Assembly: GCA_020160755.1 (NCBI GenBank)
Contig: JAIUPN010000015.1
Coordinates: 1-64,000 of the forward strand
DNA: 64,000 bases
Reading direction: 5' to 3'
Source of the DNA: Pseudomonadota bacterium
GTDB lineage: Bacteria; Pseudomonadota; Alphaproteobacteria; Sphingomonadales; Sphingomonadaceae
The notes beneath the pieces were generated by a model. That model ran no database searches. It was given only the letters and a program-made list of their open reading frames with translations, and was not told where the DNA came from. How positions within the stretch are numbered: the first letter of the stretch is position 1; each line of letters opens with the position of its first letter. This document shows, piece by piece, positions 26,801 through 35,163 of the stretch. The position numbers and the translations under genes were made by a program.

Positions 26801-28675
26801 GCAGGTGGGCTCACCCGGCTCGAAGGCGACTGGACCGATATGGCATCGGGGGGCAGCAGGATCACCTCGGGGACGCTCGAACTCGCGGCGGGGTCGACGC
26901 TGTCGGGGCTGACGGCGATCGAAACCCGCGGCGTCTATCGTCTGCTCGGCAACAATATCGGCGATGTGCGCGTCGATGCCGAAGGCCTGCTGACCGGCAC
27001 GGGCGCGGTCGGCACCGCCGACCTGTTCGCTGCGGGAACGCGCTACAATCTCGTCAACAACGGGATCGTCCGGCCGGGGCTGGCGACCGACACGCTCACC
27101 GTGTTCGGCAATTACACGCAGGGCGCCGCGGGCCGTCTCGACATCATACTCGGGGCGCCGGGCGCGGGAAGCGCGGCGGGCCTGTCGAACCTTATCGACA
27201 TCAAGGGCAGCGCAACGCTCGCCGGCGCGGTGCAGTTCATCCCGATCGACCTCGCGACGCTCGGCAAATATACGTTTCTGCGCGCGGCGCAGGGCGTGAC
27301 GGGCACGTTCGCGACGGTCAATCCCGACCAGACGCAGGCGCAGGGCCTGCTGCTCACCTATGCGGTTGATTACAGCGATCCGAAAGCAGTGTCGGTCAAT
27401 GTCACCAAGACCGGGAGCGGAAATCCCAATCCCAACCCCGACCCTAACCCTAACCCTAACCCTAACCCTAACCCTAACCCTAACCCTAACCCTAACCCTA
27501 ACCCTAACCCTAACCCTAACCCCAATCCCAATCCGAACCCGAATCCTCCGATCATCGACGTGATCAACGGGCTGACGGCGAACCAGGATGCGGTGCGCGA
27601 TGCCTTCCTGTCCGACGGAGCCTTCTCACTCGACCTCGCGACCGTACGGGCCAATCTCGACAAGATCGATCCGGCAAGGGCGGCGGCGGCACTCGATTCC
27701 TTCTCGGGAGAGATCCACGCGCTGACCCCCGCGATCGCGGCTCAGGCGGGAAGCCAGTTCGCGGGCCTGCTCGGCCATCGCCTGACGGCGCGCCGCGCGG
27801 GCTTCGCGCGCAGCGAAGCCGAAGTGCGGTCAGGCGAAAGCGGTCATGAAACGGCGATCTGGATGCAGGCGATCGGCAGCTTCGCCGATGTCGAGGGCAA
27901 CCGCCGCACCGCGTCGCACGATTATGACACCAAGGGGATGGCGATCGGCATCGACCGGAACGTCGGCGAAACAGCGCGGATCGGCATTGCCGGCGGCTAT
28001 TCGAGCACCGACCTCGACCTGTCGCGGCTCGAATCGCGCGCGACGATCGAAAGCTATCACGCCGGCGCCTATGCCACGGTCGATGGCGACCGCTTCTTCG
28101 TCGATGCGCAGGCGAGCTATGCCTGGCACGACCTCGGCACGCGCCGCGGGGTCGTGACCGGCAACAACAGCGGCCGGATCGCAACCGCGAAGGATTCGGC
28201 GCAGGAGCTGCGCTTTGCACTCAAGACCGGTACCGAGCTCGATCTGGGGCGTCTCGCGATGCGCCCGCTCGTCGGCCTCTCCTACGCCCATGTCGGACAG
28301 GACGGCTTCGTCGAGCGCGGCGCGGGCGATGCCGGCCTTGCGGTGCGCAGCAACAGCTATGAAGCGCTGACCGGCCAAATCGGCGTGGAATATGCCGTAC
28401 GCCTCGAACCGGGTCAGGACGGGATCGCGCCCTATGCCAATTTGTCGCTGACGCACGACATGGTGCATCACGGCTGGCGCGTGACGCCGCGGCTGATTGG
28501 CGGCGGCAACGCCTTCCGCGTCGAGGGACACGATCCCGGCCGAACGGCGGGCCTTGTCGACCTCGGCGTCCACGGCCGCCTCGGGGGCCTCGAATATCGG
28601 GTCAGTTATGAACTCGAAACGCGCGGCGACCTGACGAAGCACGCTCTTGCCGGCGCCCTGTCCCTTCGCTGGTAA
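23825..28675 (+). CDS. Large classical (type Va) autotransporter with duplicated passenger
   Basis: 1616 residues. Signal peptide LLGASALYGTLALVAFGTAQPVQA, then a beta-helical passenger made of two related modules (about residues 30-660 and 668-1195). Both modules contain GxGDD/GAGND-type loops and end in matching blocks: LIDIKGAATLAGTVRFIPLDL and LIDIKGSATLAGAVQFIPIDL. An Asn-Pro linker of 42 residues follows (about 1200-1241), then a linker helix and a C-terminal autotransporter beta-barrel (from WMQAIGSFADVEG, about residue 1343) ending in LSLRW. Start 23825 is fixed by the signal peptide. The passenger would be displayed at the surface; adhesin or unknown enzymatic role cannot be assigned. 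No cleavage motif was identified. Confidence 0.9.
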   Translation: MNCKPHLLGASALYGTLALVAFGTAQPVQAACTTTVDDQQRKIQTCSDDNQGPVALPGDIDRFRNSGTIAPPAGAFASGVTGGPGSAGIVNDGTIRGNLASAISVKSLRAGARITNNGTITVDNSQSQGANNFGIYVEQTPAGLTTIVENAGRIEADGPYGGGILVRGNSRILHGGSGALIDVRGFGGSAISGDRADISILAPVRAADGSGVVASDRSTVDNSSEVIVGSIGIYFGRGGSIINRANAVIRSTGSTDPALDLNDGNVEIVNEGTIDVAGIGAGSGVIEFSNNIGGPEMVHKIANAALGTIGHAGMADGAQAIRGDKGMRFEVVNAGKIHGNIAFADGGDRIENKSGGVIDDDISTGTGDDGILNEGTINGDIDMGEGDDGLLLLDGSVLNGNVRMGPGDDGVTIRGRPTIAGGKRIEAEGGSLDKLIFAGNADNGTWDSEQFGGFEQLEKIGSGTVTLTSAWGAMPAGIDIEEGTLILAEGLENELFSDERATNVRGTYVLGGRHIGSIEVGSQGLLRGNGTIGTQGRFNGGTIDLLRNNGIVAPGGPGGLGTLTILGNYEQTAVGRLDIRLGAPGLSDLIDIKGAATLAGTVRFIPLDLANTGTYTFMNYGSRSGQFGQVQDGHASPGLFFSYAVEYLADRAIVKVVKTGNGPVEPEPVDTACTPANPASGTTVICVPPITQPQSFMAQDLTVDVRGALELDNANPVIRTTGSNALVTVGASGAIVNRNAASSALVMDGETNRLVNGGTIASRNASSGSSAATVEIRSANGKTSSIRNLAAGVIGESSAETTIRSVGGGIVTLDNAGTIRGDIDFEAAEQAFITNAGTAELGENGAKRIDGDIFTGAGNDRLINAGAINGRIDLGAGADEVEIRETGRITGNIGTGAGADAFILTGELRGNLDMGDGVDEADFDGKLTGTVTMGAGNDRANVQRLTVGQAPPEGAAAYMISGGDGIDLLAFQGENGTFHASDFRQFESLLKEAGGLTRLEGDWTDMASGGSRITSGTLELAAGSTLSGLTAIETRGVYRLLGNNIGDVRVDAEGLLTGTGAVGTADLFAAGTRYNLVNNGIVRPGLATDTLTVFGNYTQGAAGRLDIILGAPGAGSAAGLSNLIDIKGSATLAGAVQFIPIDLATLGKYTFLRAAQGVTGTFATVNPDQTQAQGLLLTYAVDYSDPKAVSVNVTKTGSGNPNPNPDPNPNPNPNPNPNPNPNPNPNPNPNPNPNPNPNPNPPIIDVINGLTANQDAVRDAFLSDGAFSLDLATVRANLDKIDPARAAAALDSFSGEIHALTPAIAAQAGSQFAGLLGHRLTARRAGFARSEAEVRSGESGHETAIWMQAIGSFADVEGNRRTASHDYDTKGMAIGIDRNVGETARIGIAGGYSSTDLDLSRLESRATIESYHAGAYATVDGDRFFVDAQASYAWHDLGTRRGVVTGNNSGRIATAKDSAQELRFALKTGTELDLGRLAMRPLVGLSYAHVGQDGFVERGAGDAGLAVRSNSYEALTGQIGVEYAVRLEPGQDGIAPYANLSLTHDMVHHGWRVTPRLIGGGNAFRVEGHDPGRTAGLVDLGVHGRLGGLEYRVSYELETRGDLTKHALAGALSLRW
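27442..27519 (+). repeat. (CCCTAA)13 telomere-type hexamer array inside autotransporter gene
   Basis: Thirteen perfect copies of ccctaa, extended on both sides by diverged aatccc/aacccc hexamers. Translated in frame it gives alternating Asn-Pro. Each unit is two codons, so copy-number change keeps the frame and only alters linker length. The complementary strand is (TTAGGG)n, a sequence known to form G-quadruplexes. Confidence 0.97.
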
Positions 28676-28680
28676 GGCTC

Positions 28681-28718
28681 GGCCCCGGTTCGGCATTTGT
28701 ACCGAACCGGGGCCATTT
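28681..28718 (+). terminator. Rho-independent terminator of autotransporter gene
   Basis: Perfect 13-bp stem ggccccggttcgg/ccgaaccggggcc with an 8-base loop, followed by atttt, 5 bases after the stop codon. Confidence 0.88.
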
Positions 28719-28964
28719 TGCGACTGGAACGGGCCGGCTGCGGCCTGTCGGCGTTCGGGGTCGCGGCGACATTGATCGTGCAAAAATCCGTGACCTCGCG
28801 CCGGATGCCCGAATCTTTCGAAATTTCCTTTTGGCGTTACTTTGCGCGCTTGGGCGAAGCATAGTCTATCCGCCCCACGGTCGAACGCGCGACCCCGATG
28901 TGGGAATAGCAAGATTCACACGGCCAAAAAATCGACCGAAATGCAAGAATTTATGGAAAAGTTA
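28719..28964. other. Intergenic stretch before tRNA-Gln
   Basis: About 250 bases between the autotransporter terminator and the tRNA. No gene or clear repeat seen. Together with 29039-29193 it makes up the longest gene-poor part around the tRNA. Confidence 0.5.
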
Positions 28965-29038
28965 TGGATGCCCCGTGAGGATTCGAACCTCAATAGACGG
29001 AATCAGAATCCGTAGTCTTACCATTAGACGACGGGGCA
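28965..29038 (-). tRNA. tRNA-Gln (anticodon CTG)
   Basis: Minus-strand tRNA of 74 bases including an encoded CCA. The acceptor stem TGCCCCG pairs perfectly with CGGGGCA, the anticodon stem ACGGA/TCCGT holds loop TTCTGAT with anticodon CTG (codon CAG), and the T arm contains GGTTCGAATCC. Discriminator base is T. Confidence 0.96.
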
Positions 29039-29193
29039 AAGAGGGGCGCGCAATATGACCCGGCGGACCCGCTGTCAAGGCCGCTGGGGCGGGCCGAACA
29101 AGTCCGCTTGCCCTGACGCATTTCGCCGCTAGCATCGCATCAACAACAAAGGGGGCTGCGCCCCGGCGCAGAACACCCATCAGGAGTGGGCTG

Positions 29194-30486
29194 ATGCGTC
29201 ACGTCGCGATCGTCGGGTCTGGCCCGGCGGGCTATTACACCGCCGAAACATTGCAGAAAGCAGACGATATCGCGGTCGACGTCATCGACCGGCTACCCGT
29301 CCCCTATGGCCTGATTCGTACTGGCGTGGCCCCCGACCATCAATCGATCAAGGCGGTGTCGCGCCGTTACGAAGGGGTCGCGCTCACCGACAATGTCCGC
29401 TTCGTCGGCCATGTCGCGGTCGGCACCGACGTGACGATCGACGAGCTGGTCGCGCTTTACGACGCGGTGATCCTCGCTACCGGGGCGCCCAACGACCGGC
29501 CGCTCGACATTCCGGGTGCCGACCTGCCCGGCGTGATCGGCAGCGCCGCCTTTGTCGGCTGGTACAACGGCCACCCCGATTTCGCCGGTCTGAACCCGCC
29601 GCTCGACGCCCCCGGCGTCGCGGTGATCGGCAACGGCAATGTCGCGCTCGACGTCGCGCGTATCCTCGCCAAGACCCCGGCCGAGTTCGCGGGCAGCGAT
29701 ATCGTCGCGCATGCACGCGATGCGCTGGGGGCGAGCGCGGTTCGCCATATCCATATCCTCGGCCGCCGCGGCGCACATCAGATTGCCATGACCCCGAAGG
29801 AACTCGGCGAGCTCGGCCATCTCGAGCGCGCCAGCCCGCGCGTCGACCCCGCCGACCTGCCGCCCGAGGGCGACGACGCGCTGCTCGAGCCCGGGATGCG
29901 CAAATCGGTGACGCATTTGCGCAGCTTTGCCGCCAACCCCGTCGCCAAGCCGGTAACGATCGATTTCGATTTCTTCGCGATGCCCGTCGGAATCGAAGGC
30001 GACGGGCGCGTCCAGCGCGTGATCGTCGAACGCACGACGCTCGATGCCGAGCTCAGGAGCCATGGCACCGGCGAAACCTATGCGATCGAGGCCGGGCTCG
30101 TCGTCAGCTGCATCGGATACCAGACGCCGCCGATCCCCGGTGTGCCCTATGAACATGGCCGCGGGCGTTTCGCGAGCGACGACGGGCGCATCCTGCCCGG
30201 TCTCTACGCCGTCGGATGGGCGCGGCGCGGCCCGTCGGGGACGATCGGTACGAACAAGCCCGACGGCGCGCGCATCGGCGAAATGGTACTCGAAGATATC
30301 GGGCGCGGCGCGGGCAAGGCGGGCCGGGCCGGGCTCGACGCGCTGCTCGCGAGCCGCGACATCGCCCCCGTCACCTTCCGCGACTGGCGCCGGATCGAGG
30401 AGGCCGAGGTCAAGGCCGCGCTCGACGGCAACCCGCGCGAGAAATTCACCAGTATCGAGGCGATGCTCGCCGCGCTCGGTCGTTAG
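29194..30486 (+). CDS. FprA-type ferredoxin/adrenodoxin-NADP+ reductase
   Basis: 430-residue flavoprotein transferring electrons between NADPH and a ferredoxin. FAD motif VAIVGSGPAGYYTAETLQ at the N terminus, the family hallmark DRLPVPYGLIRTGVAPDHQ, NADP-binding VIGNGNVALDVARIL, and C-terminal GWARRGPSGTIGTNKPD. The layout is that of mycobacterial FprA and mitochondrial adrenodoxin reductase. AGGAG lies 8 bases before ATG29194. No ferredoxin or P450 gene is close by, so its partner is unknown. Confidence 0.88.
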   Translation: MRHVAIVGSGPAGYYTAETLQKADDIAVDVIDRLPVPYGLIRTGVAPDHQSIKAVSRRYEGVALTDNVRFVGHVAVGTDVTIDELVALYDAVILATGAPNDRPLDIPGADLPGVIGSAAFVGWYNGHPDFAGLNPPLDAPGVAVIGNGNVALDVARILAKTPAEFAGSDIVAHARDALGASAVRHIHILGRRGAHQIAMTPKELGELGHLERASPRVDPADLPPEGDDALLEPGMRKSVTHLRSFAANPVAKPVTIDFDFFAMPVGIEGDGRVQRVIVERTTLDAELRSHGTGETYAIEAGLVVSCIGYQTPPIPGVPYEHGRGRFASDDGRILPGLYAVGWARRGPSGTIGTNKPDGARIGEMVLEDIGRGAGKAGRAGLDALLASRDIAPVTFRDWRRIEEAEVKAALDGNPREKFTSIEAMLAALGR

Positions 30487-30493
30487 GAAGCCG

Positions 30494-31003
30494 CTAGGGC
30501 GCTTCGGCCAGCAACGGATCGACCGCGGATTTGAATTCGGTGGCGGTGAAGGCGCCTGCTCTGGCGACCCGCACCACTCCCTTGCGGTCGATGATATAGG
30601 TCGACGGCACGGCGTTCCCGATCGCCCCGTAATTCCCGTTGATCCTTGCAGCGAGCGGGTACGACAGTACCGCGGAGACTTTCTTCAGGCGATAGGGCGG
30701 GACGCTATCCTGCGTCGTCACTCCGAACATCTCGAGACCGCGCGCCTGGTTCTTCCGGAAATAGTCGTGCATCATCGGCATCTCCGCCTTGCACGGCGCG
30801 CACCAGGTTGCCCAATAATTGATGATCACCACCTTGCCGCGCAATTCCGACAGCCGGACCTTTCGCTTGGCAAAAGTCGTGAGCGTGAATTCGGGCGCCG
30901 CCACGCCGACCTTTGGCGTCGATTTGCCAGCGCCGACAAGAAAGGGTGCCATCAAGGCGACCGCGAATACCATCCCCCGATGGCGAAATATTTGCCCCTG
31001 CAT
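30494..31003 (-). CDS. TlpA-like periplasmic thioredoxin-fold protein
   Basis: 169 residues with a membrane anchor/signal (MVFAVALMAPFLVGAG), then an AhpC/TSA-Redoxin fold with APEFTLTTF, the active site WCAPC in NYWATWCAPCKAEMP, and cis-Pro loop VPSTYIIDRKG. It likely reduces disulfides or assists cytochrome c maturation in the periplasm. Start 31003 is the best ATG giving a signal segment; neither it nor an upstream TTG has a strong ribosome binding site. Convergent with fprA, 7 bp between ends. Confidence 0.85.
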   Translation of the reverse strand: MQGQIFRHRGMVFAVALMAPFLVGAGKSTPKVGVAAPEFTLTTFAKRKVRLSELRGKVVIINYWATWCAPCKAEMPMMHDYFRKNQARGLEMFGVTTQDSVPPYRLKKVSAVLSYPLAARINGNYGAIGNAVPSTYIIDRKGVVRVARAGAFTATEFKSAVDPLLAEAP

Positions 31004-31040
31004 GAGCAGACTGTAAGCGGGAGCACGCAAGGGAGGCAAT

Positions 31041-31445
31041 ATGAAACAAGATTCCGTCCGAGCCCTGTTCCGCTGGCTGCTCGCGCTCGCCTATGGCTAT
31101 GCGGGTTATCGGCACCTCGCGACGCCCGCGCCGTTCCTCGCGATCACGCCGCCGTGGGTGCCCGCGCCCGAAATCGTCGTCGCCGCAACGGGAGTCGCCG
31201 AGATCGTGGGGGCGATCGCATTGCTGACCCCGGCGACGCGCAAAGCCGCGGGCTGGGGCCTTGCGCTCTATGCCTTATGCGTCTGGCCCGCCAACTTCCA
31301 TCATGCGCTCGCCAATGTCGCGATCGGCGGCGAGACGCTCGGCTGGTGGTATCACGGCCCGCGCCTCGCCGCGCAGCCGCTGATCATCTGGTGGGCGCTA
31401 TGGGCAAGCGGCGCGACCGACTGGCCGTTTCGCCGCCGCGCCTAG
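31041..31445 (+). CDS. DoxX-family membrane protein
   Basis: 134 residues with four hydrophobic segments in the DoxX/DoxD-like pattern (FRWLLALAYGYAGYRHLATPAPFL, VVAATGVAEIVGAIALLTPATRKAAGWGLALYALCVWPANFHHAL). The FHHA block near the end of helix 3 is typical. GGGAGG precedes ATG. Characterised relatives work with thioredoxin-like or quinone-linked oxidases; here it is divergent from a TlpA-like gene, which fits redox homeostasis, but the function is unproven. Confidence 0.8.
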   Translation: MKQDSVRALFRWLLALAYGYAGYRHLATPAPFLAITPPWVPAPEIVVAATGVAEIVGAIALLTPATRKAAGWGLALYALCVWPANFHHALANVAIGGETLGWWYHGPRLAAQPLIIWWALWASGATDWPFRRRA

Positions 31446-31447
31446 GC

Positions 31448-32704
31448 CTATTTCGCGACCGGCGTCTCGATCGGCGGCTGGTCTTTCTGGCTCGCCGCAT
31501 AGGCCTCGACCGCCTTCAGCACGCGCAGCATATTGCCACTTGAAATCTTCTCGAGCTCGGCCTGCGTATAGCCGCGCCGCGCGAGTTCGGCGAACAGCCG
31601 CGGATAGCCGGTGACATCCTCCAGCCCCACCGGGGTCGCGTCCATGCCGTCATAGTCGCCGCCGATTCCGATATGATCGACGCCGATCGTCTTCTTGATA
31701 TGATCGATATGGTCCGCGGCAATCCCGATCGGCGTCTGCGGCGCCGGGTTCGCCGCGTCCCACGCTTTCAGCGCCGGGGCGACGGCGTCGGGATTGCCGA
31801 CGTACTGCGCCTCAAGCCGCGCCTTTTCCGCCGTCCGCGACAGACCGTGCGCGCGCAGCTTGGGGTCGAGGAAGGCAGCATAGAGAACGACCATCACGAC
31901 GCCGCCATTGGCCTTCACCGCGGGCAGCACGCTGTCGGGCACGTTGCGCGGATGGTCGTTGACGCCGCGCACGCCCGAATGGCTGAACATCACCGGCGCC
32001 TTCGTCACTTCGAGCGCGTCCTTCATCGTCGCTTCGCTGACATGGCTCAGGTCGACGATCATGCCGATCCGGTTCATTTCCTGCACGACCTGCCGCCCGA
32101 AATCGGTGAGCCCGTCATATTTGGGCGCATCGGTCGCGCTGTCGGCCCAGGGGGTGTTCTTGCCGTGCGTCAGCGTCATGTAGCGCGCGCCCATGCCATA
32201 GAGCTGGCGCAGCACGGCAAGCGACGAGCCGATCGACTGGCCGCCCTCCATGCCCAACATGCCGGCGACCTTGCCCGCCTTCATCTGGCTTTCGAGTTCG
32301 GCCGAGGTCGACGCAAAGCCAAGGTCGTTCGGATAGCGGGCGATCAGCCGCTTCGCGACGTCGATCTGCTCGATCGTCTGCTGCACCGCCTGCTGCTCGT
32401 TCGTGTTCGACGGCACATAGACCGACCAGAATTGCGCGCCGACATGCCCCTTGCGCAGGCGCTGGATGTCGGTGTGCATCACCGTTCCGTCGGGCTTGGG
32501 CTTGGTGGTATCGCGAAAATCGAAATCATTGATCACATTGCCGACCTGCCCGCGCAATTCCCATGGCACATCATTATGCCCGTCGAACACCGGCGCTTTT
32601 TTAAGTGCCGCCTCGGCGACCGCTTCGGGCGACTTCTGCGCCATGGCGGGGGTGGAAATCAGGGCGAGTGCGGCGAGGCCGGCGAGCAGGTGCGACTTTG
32701 TCAT
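31448..32704 (-). CDS. Membrane dipeptidase-family (M19) peptidase
   Basis: 418-residue exported zinc dipeptidase. Signal peptide LLAGLAALALISTPAMA, then the metal-binding motif FDGHND, bridging Glu in GMEGGQS, His in VDLSHVS and MFSHSG, and HIGIGGDYDG near the C terminus. The family cleaves dipeptides, often D-amino-acid containing or dehydropeptides, in the periplasm. Start 32704 is set by the signal peptide. Divergent from the acyl-CoA dehydrogenase gene. Confidence 0.92.
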   Translation of the reverse strand: MTKSHLLAGLAALALISTPAMAQKSPEAVAEAALKKAPVFDGHNDVPWELRGQVGNVINDFDFRDTTKPKPDGTVMHTDIQRLRKGHVGAQFWSVYVPSNTNEQQAVQQTIEQIDVAKRLIARYPNDLGFASTSAELESQMKAGKVAGMLGMEGGQSIGSSLAVLRQLYGMGARYMTLTHGKNTPWADSATDAPKYDGLTDFGRQVVQEMNRIGMIVDLSHVSEATMKDALEVTKAPVMFSHSGVRGVNDHPRNVPDSVLPAVKANGGVVMVVLYAAFLDPKLRAHGLSRTAEKARLEAQYVGNPDAVAPALKAWDAANPAPQTPIGIAADHIDHIKKTIGVDHIGIGGDYDGMDATPVGLEDVTGYPRLFAELARRGYTQAELEKISSGNMLRVLKAVEAYAASQKDQPPIETPVAK

Positions 32705-32782
32705 GGCGTGCGACCTTAAGTCGTTGGGCGGAGGGCGCAAGCCCGACTTGACGGGAACGTCAACGCCGCGCAGCATCGCGGC

Positions 32783-33961
32783 ATGACAGCCTTCGACGAC
32801 TGGCGTGCAAGATCGCCCTATTACGACGAAACGCACGAGGCGCTGGCGCAAAGCGTCCGCCGCTTCGTCGAGCGCGAAATCGCGCCGAACATCGACCGAT
32901 GGGAGGCCGAAGGCGAGCTACCGCGCGAACTGCACAAAAAGGCGTCCGAAGCGGGCATCCTCGGGCTGCGCTATCCCGAAGCCTATGGCGGGCACAGCGA
33001 GGGTTTCGACAATTTCCACGGCCTCGTGCTGACCGAGGAACTCGCCGCGGTCGGCGCGGGCGGGCTGGGCGCGTCGCTGATGACGCACGGTATCGGCCTG
33101 CCCCCGGTCCTTGCGCTCGGCTCGGAGGAACTGAAGCAGCGCGTCGCGCCGCCGGTGCTCGCGGGCGACAAGATCATCGCGCTCGGCATCACCGAGGCGG
33201 GCGGCGGCAGCGATGTCGCCAATCTCAAGACCACGGCCGCGCGCGACGGCGACCACTATATCGTCAACGGCGGCAAGATGTTCATCACCAGCGGCATGCG
33301 CGCCGACTGGCTGACCTGCGCGGTGCGTACCGGCAGCCCCGGCGCCGCGGGCATCTCGCTGCTGCTGATCGACATGACCGCGCCCGGCGTCGAGCGCACG
33401 CGCCTCGACAAGATGGGCTGGCGCTGCAGCGACACCGCCGCGATCCATTTCAGCGACGTCCGCGTCCCCGCCGATAATCTGATCGGGCCCGAGAATGGCG
33501 GCTTCATCGGCATCATGCGCAACTTCAATTCGGAGCGGCTCGGCATGGCGATGGGCTGCTGCGCCTATGCCCGCGTTGCGATGGCCGAAGCCGCCGAATG
33601 GGCGCAGAACCGCGAGACTTTCGGCAAGCCGCTCGTCGGCCACCAGTCGATCCGCATCAAGCTCGCCGACATGGAACGCCAGATCGAGGCGACGCAGGCG
33701 TGGGTCGACCTCTGCGCCTGGCAGGTCAAGACCGGCAAGGACCGCCCCGCCGACTTTGCGATGCTCAAGGTGCAGGCGACACGCATGCTCGAAGCCGTCG
33801 CACGCGAGGCCGCGCAGGTGCTCGGCGGCGCGAGCTATATCACCGGCAGCAAGGTCGAACGCATCTACCGCGAGGTGCGCGTCAACGCGATCGGCGGCGG
33901 CAGCGAGGAAATCATGCTCGATCTGGCCGGACGGCAATTATTCGGCGGAGGAAAGAAATGA
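32783..33961 (+). CDS. Acyl-CoA dehydrogenase
   Basis: 392-residue FAD enzyme that introduces a 2,3-double bond in an acyl-CoA. Family landmarks: ALGITEAGGGSDVANLKTTA (FAD/substrate loop), INGGKMFITSG-like VNGGKMFITSG, FSDVRVPADNLIG, NRETFGKPLVGHQSIRIKLADM, QVLGGASYITGSKVERIYREVR. The usual EGTSEI-type segment reads AIGGGSEEIM, so the catalytic Glu is displaced, as in isovaleryl/long-chain type members. First gene of a tight operon with an M20 amidohydrolase (ATGA overlap). Substrate unknown. Confidence 0.93.
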   Translation: MTAFDDWRARSPYYDETHEALAQSVRRFVEREIAPNIDRWEAEGELPRELHKKASEAGILGLRYPEAYGGHSEGFDNFHGLVLTEELAAVGAGGLGASLMTHGIGLPPVLALGSEELKQRVAPPVLAGDKIIALGITEAGGGSDVANLKTTAARDGDHYIVNGGKMFITSGMRADWLTCAVRTGSPGAAGISLLLIDMTAPGVERTRLDKMGWRCSDTAAIHFSDVRVPADNLIGPENGGFIGIMRNFNSERLGMAMGCCAYARVAMAEAAEWAQNRETFGKPLVGHQSIRIKLADMERQIEATQAWVDLCAWQVKTGKDRPADFAMLKVQATRMLEAVAREAAQVLGGASYITGSKVERIYREVRVNAIGGGSEEIMLDLAGRQLFGGGKK

Positions 33962-35163
33962 ACGAGATCACCCGTAGCTGGCCCGCCGAGGCCGAAACAT
34001 TGCTCGACGACCTCGTCGACCTCCGCCGCGCCATCCACCGCGAGCCCGAACTTGGCCTCCAGAACCCGAAGACGCTTGCGAAGATCAAGGATGCGCTCGC
34101 GGGCCTGCCGCTCGAATTTCGCGAGGGGCCCTCGACCACGGGGCTGGTCGCGATCCTGCGCGGCCCCGCGAACGGACGCACCGTGCTGCTGCGCGGCGAC
34201 ATGGATGCGCTGCCCTTGATCGAGGACACCGGGCTCGATTTCACCTCCGAGATCGCGGGCGCGATGCACGCATGCGGGCACGACACGCATGTCGCGATGC
34301 TCGTCGGCGCGGCGAAGCTTCTGTGTGCCGCACGCGATCGCTTGCCCGGCACGGTGATGTTCATGTTCCAGCCGGGCGAGGAAGGCCATCATGGCGCACG
34401 CTTCATGCTCGATGACGGGATCATCGACCCGTTGCCCGATGCCGCCTTCGCGCTTCACATCATGCCCAACGCGCCGCACGGGATTTTCGCGGGGCGCGCA
34501 GGGCCGCTGCTCGCCTCGTCCGATGTGCTGAACATCACCGTCAAGGGTGCCGGAGGACACGCCTCGATGCCGCATGACAGCATCGACCCGATCCCCGTCG
34601 CCTGTGCGATCGTTACCGCGATCCAGACGATGGTCACGCGCCGCATCTCGGTCTTCGACCCCGCGGTCGTCACCATCGCGAAGATCGCGGCAGGAACGAC
34701 GAACAATATCATCCCCGAGACCGCCGAGATGCAAGGCACGATCCGCACCCTGTCGCCCGAACGCCGTGCGATGGTGGCGCGCGAGTTGAAGCGGCTCTCT
34801 CCGGCAATCGCCGAGGCGCATGGCTGCACCGCCGAGGTCGAGATTATCGAGGGCTTCCCTGTTACCGTCTGCGACGCGCGCGCAGTGACGTTCGGCCAGT
34901 CGGTCGTCGAGGAGACCTTCGGCGAGCAAGCCTGGCTGACGATGGACAATCCGGTGATGGGCGCCGAGGATTTCTCCTACGTCCTTGAAAAGGTCCCCGG
35001 CGCGATGTTCTGGCTCGGCGCGAGCGAGGCGGGCAGCGACTGGCGCCAATGCTGCGGGCTCCACAGCAACCATATGGTGCTCGACGAGAGCGTGATGGCG
35101 CGCGGCGCCGCGCTGCACGCTGCGCTCGCCGAACGCTTCCTCAACGAAGGATTCAATACATGA
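33958..35163 (+). CDS. M20-family amidohydrolase (hippurate hydrolase-like)
   Basis: 401-residue metal-dependent aminoacylase/amidohydrolase of the IAA-amino acid/hippurate hydrolase group. Metal-binding HACGHDTH, GEEGHHGARFM with the catalytic Glu pair, and HSNHMV near the C terminus are visible. ATG overlaps the stop of the acyl-CoA dehydrogenase gene, and GGAGG stands 6-8 bases upstream. Co-expression with an acyl-CoA dehydrogenase suggests degradation of an N-acyl amino acid to acyl plus amino acid, but this is inference. Confidence 0.9.
   Translation: MNEITRSWPAEAETLLDDLVDLRRAIHREPELGLQNPKTLAKIKDALAGLPLEFREGPSTTGLVAILRGPANGRTVLLRGDMDALPLIEDTGLDFTSEIAGAMHACGHDTHVAMLVGAAKLLCAARDRLPGTVMFMFQPGEEGHHGARFMLDDGIIDPLPDAAFALHIMPNAPHGIFAGRAGPLLASSDVLNITVKGAGGHASMPHDSIDPIPVACAIVTAIQTMVTRRISVFDPAVVTIAKIAAGTTNNIIPETAEMQGTIRTLSPERRAMVARELKRLSPAIAEAHGCTAEVEIIEGFPVTVCDARAVTFGQSVVEETFGEQAWLTMDNPVMGAEDFSYVLEKVPGAMFWLGASEAGSDWRQCCGLHSNHMVLDESVMARGAALHAALAERFLNEGFNT

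Noticed and set aside
27442..27519. CRISPR array or true telomere
   Set aside because: The hexamers have no spacers and are in frame within a coding sequence; this is a coding microsatellite.
28965..29038. Integrated element at tRNA-Gln
   Set aside because: No integrase gene and no direct repeat of the tRNA 3' end found nearby.
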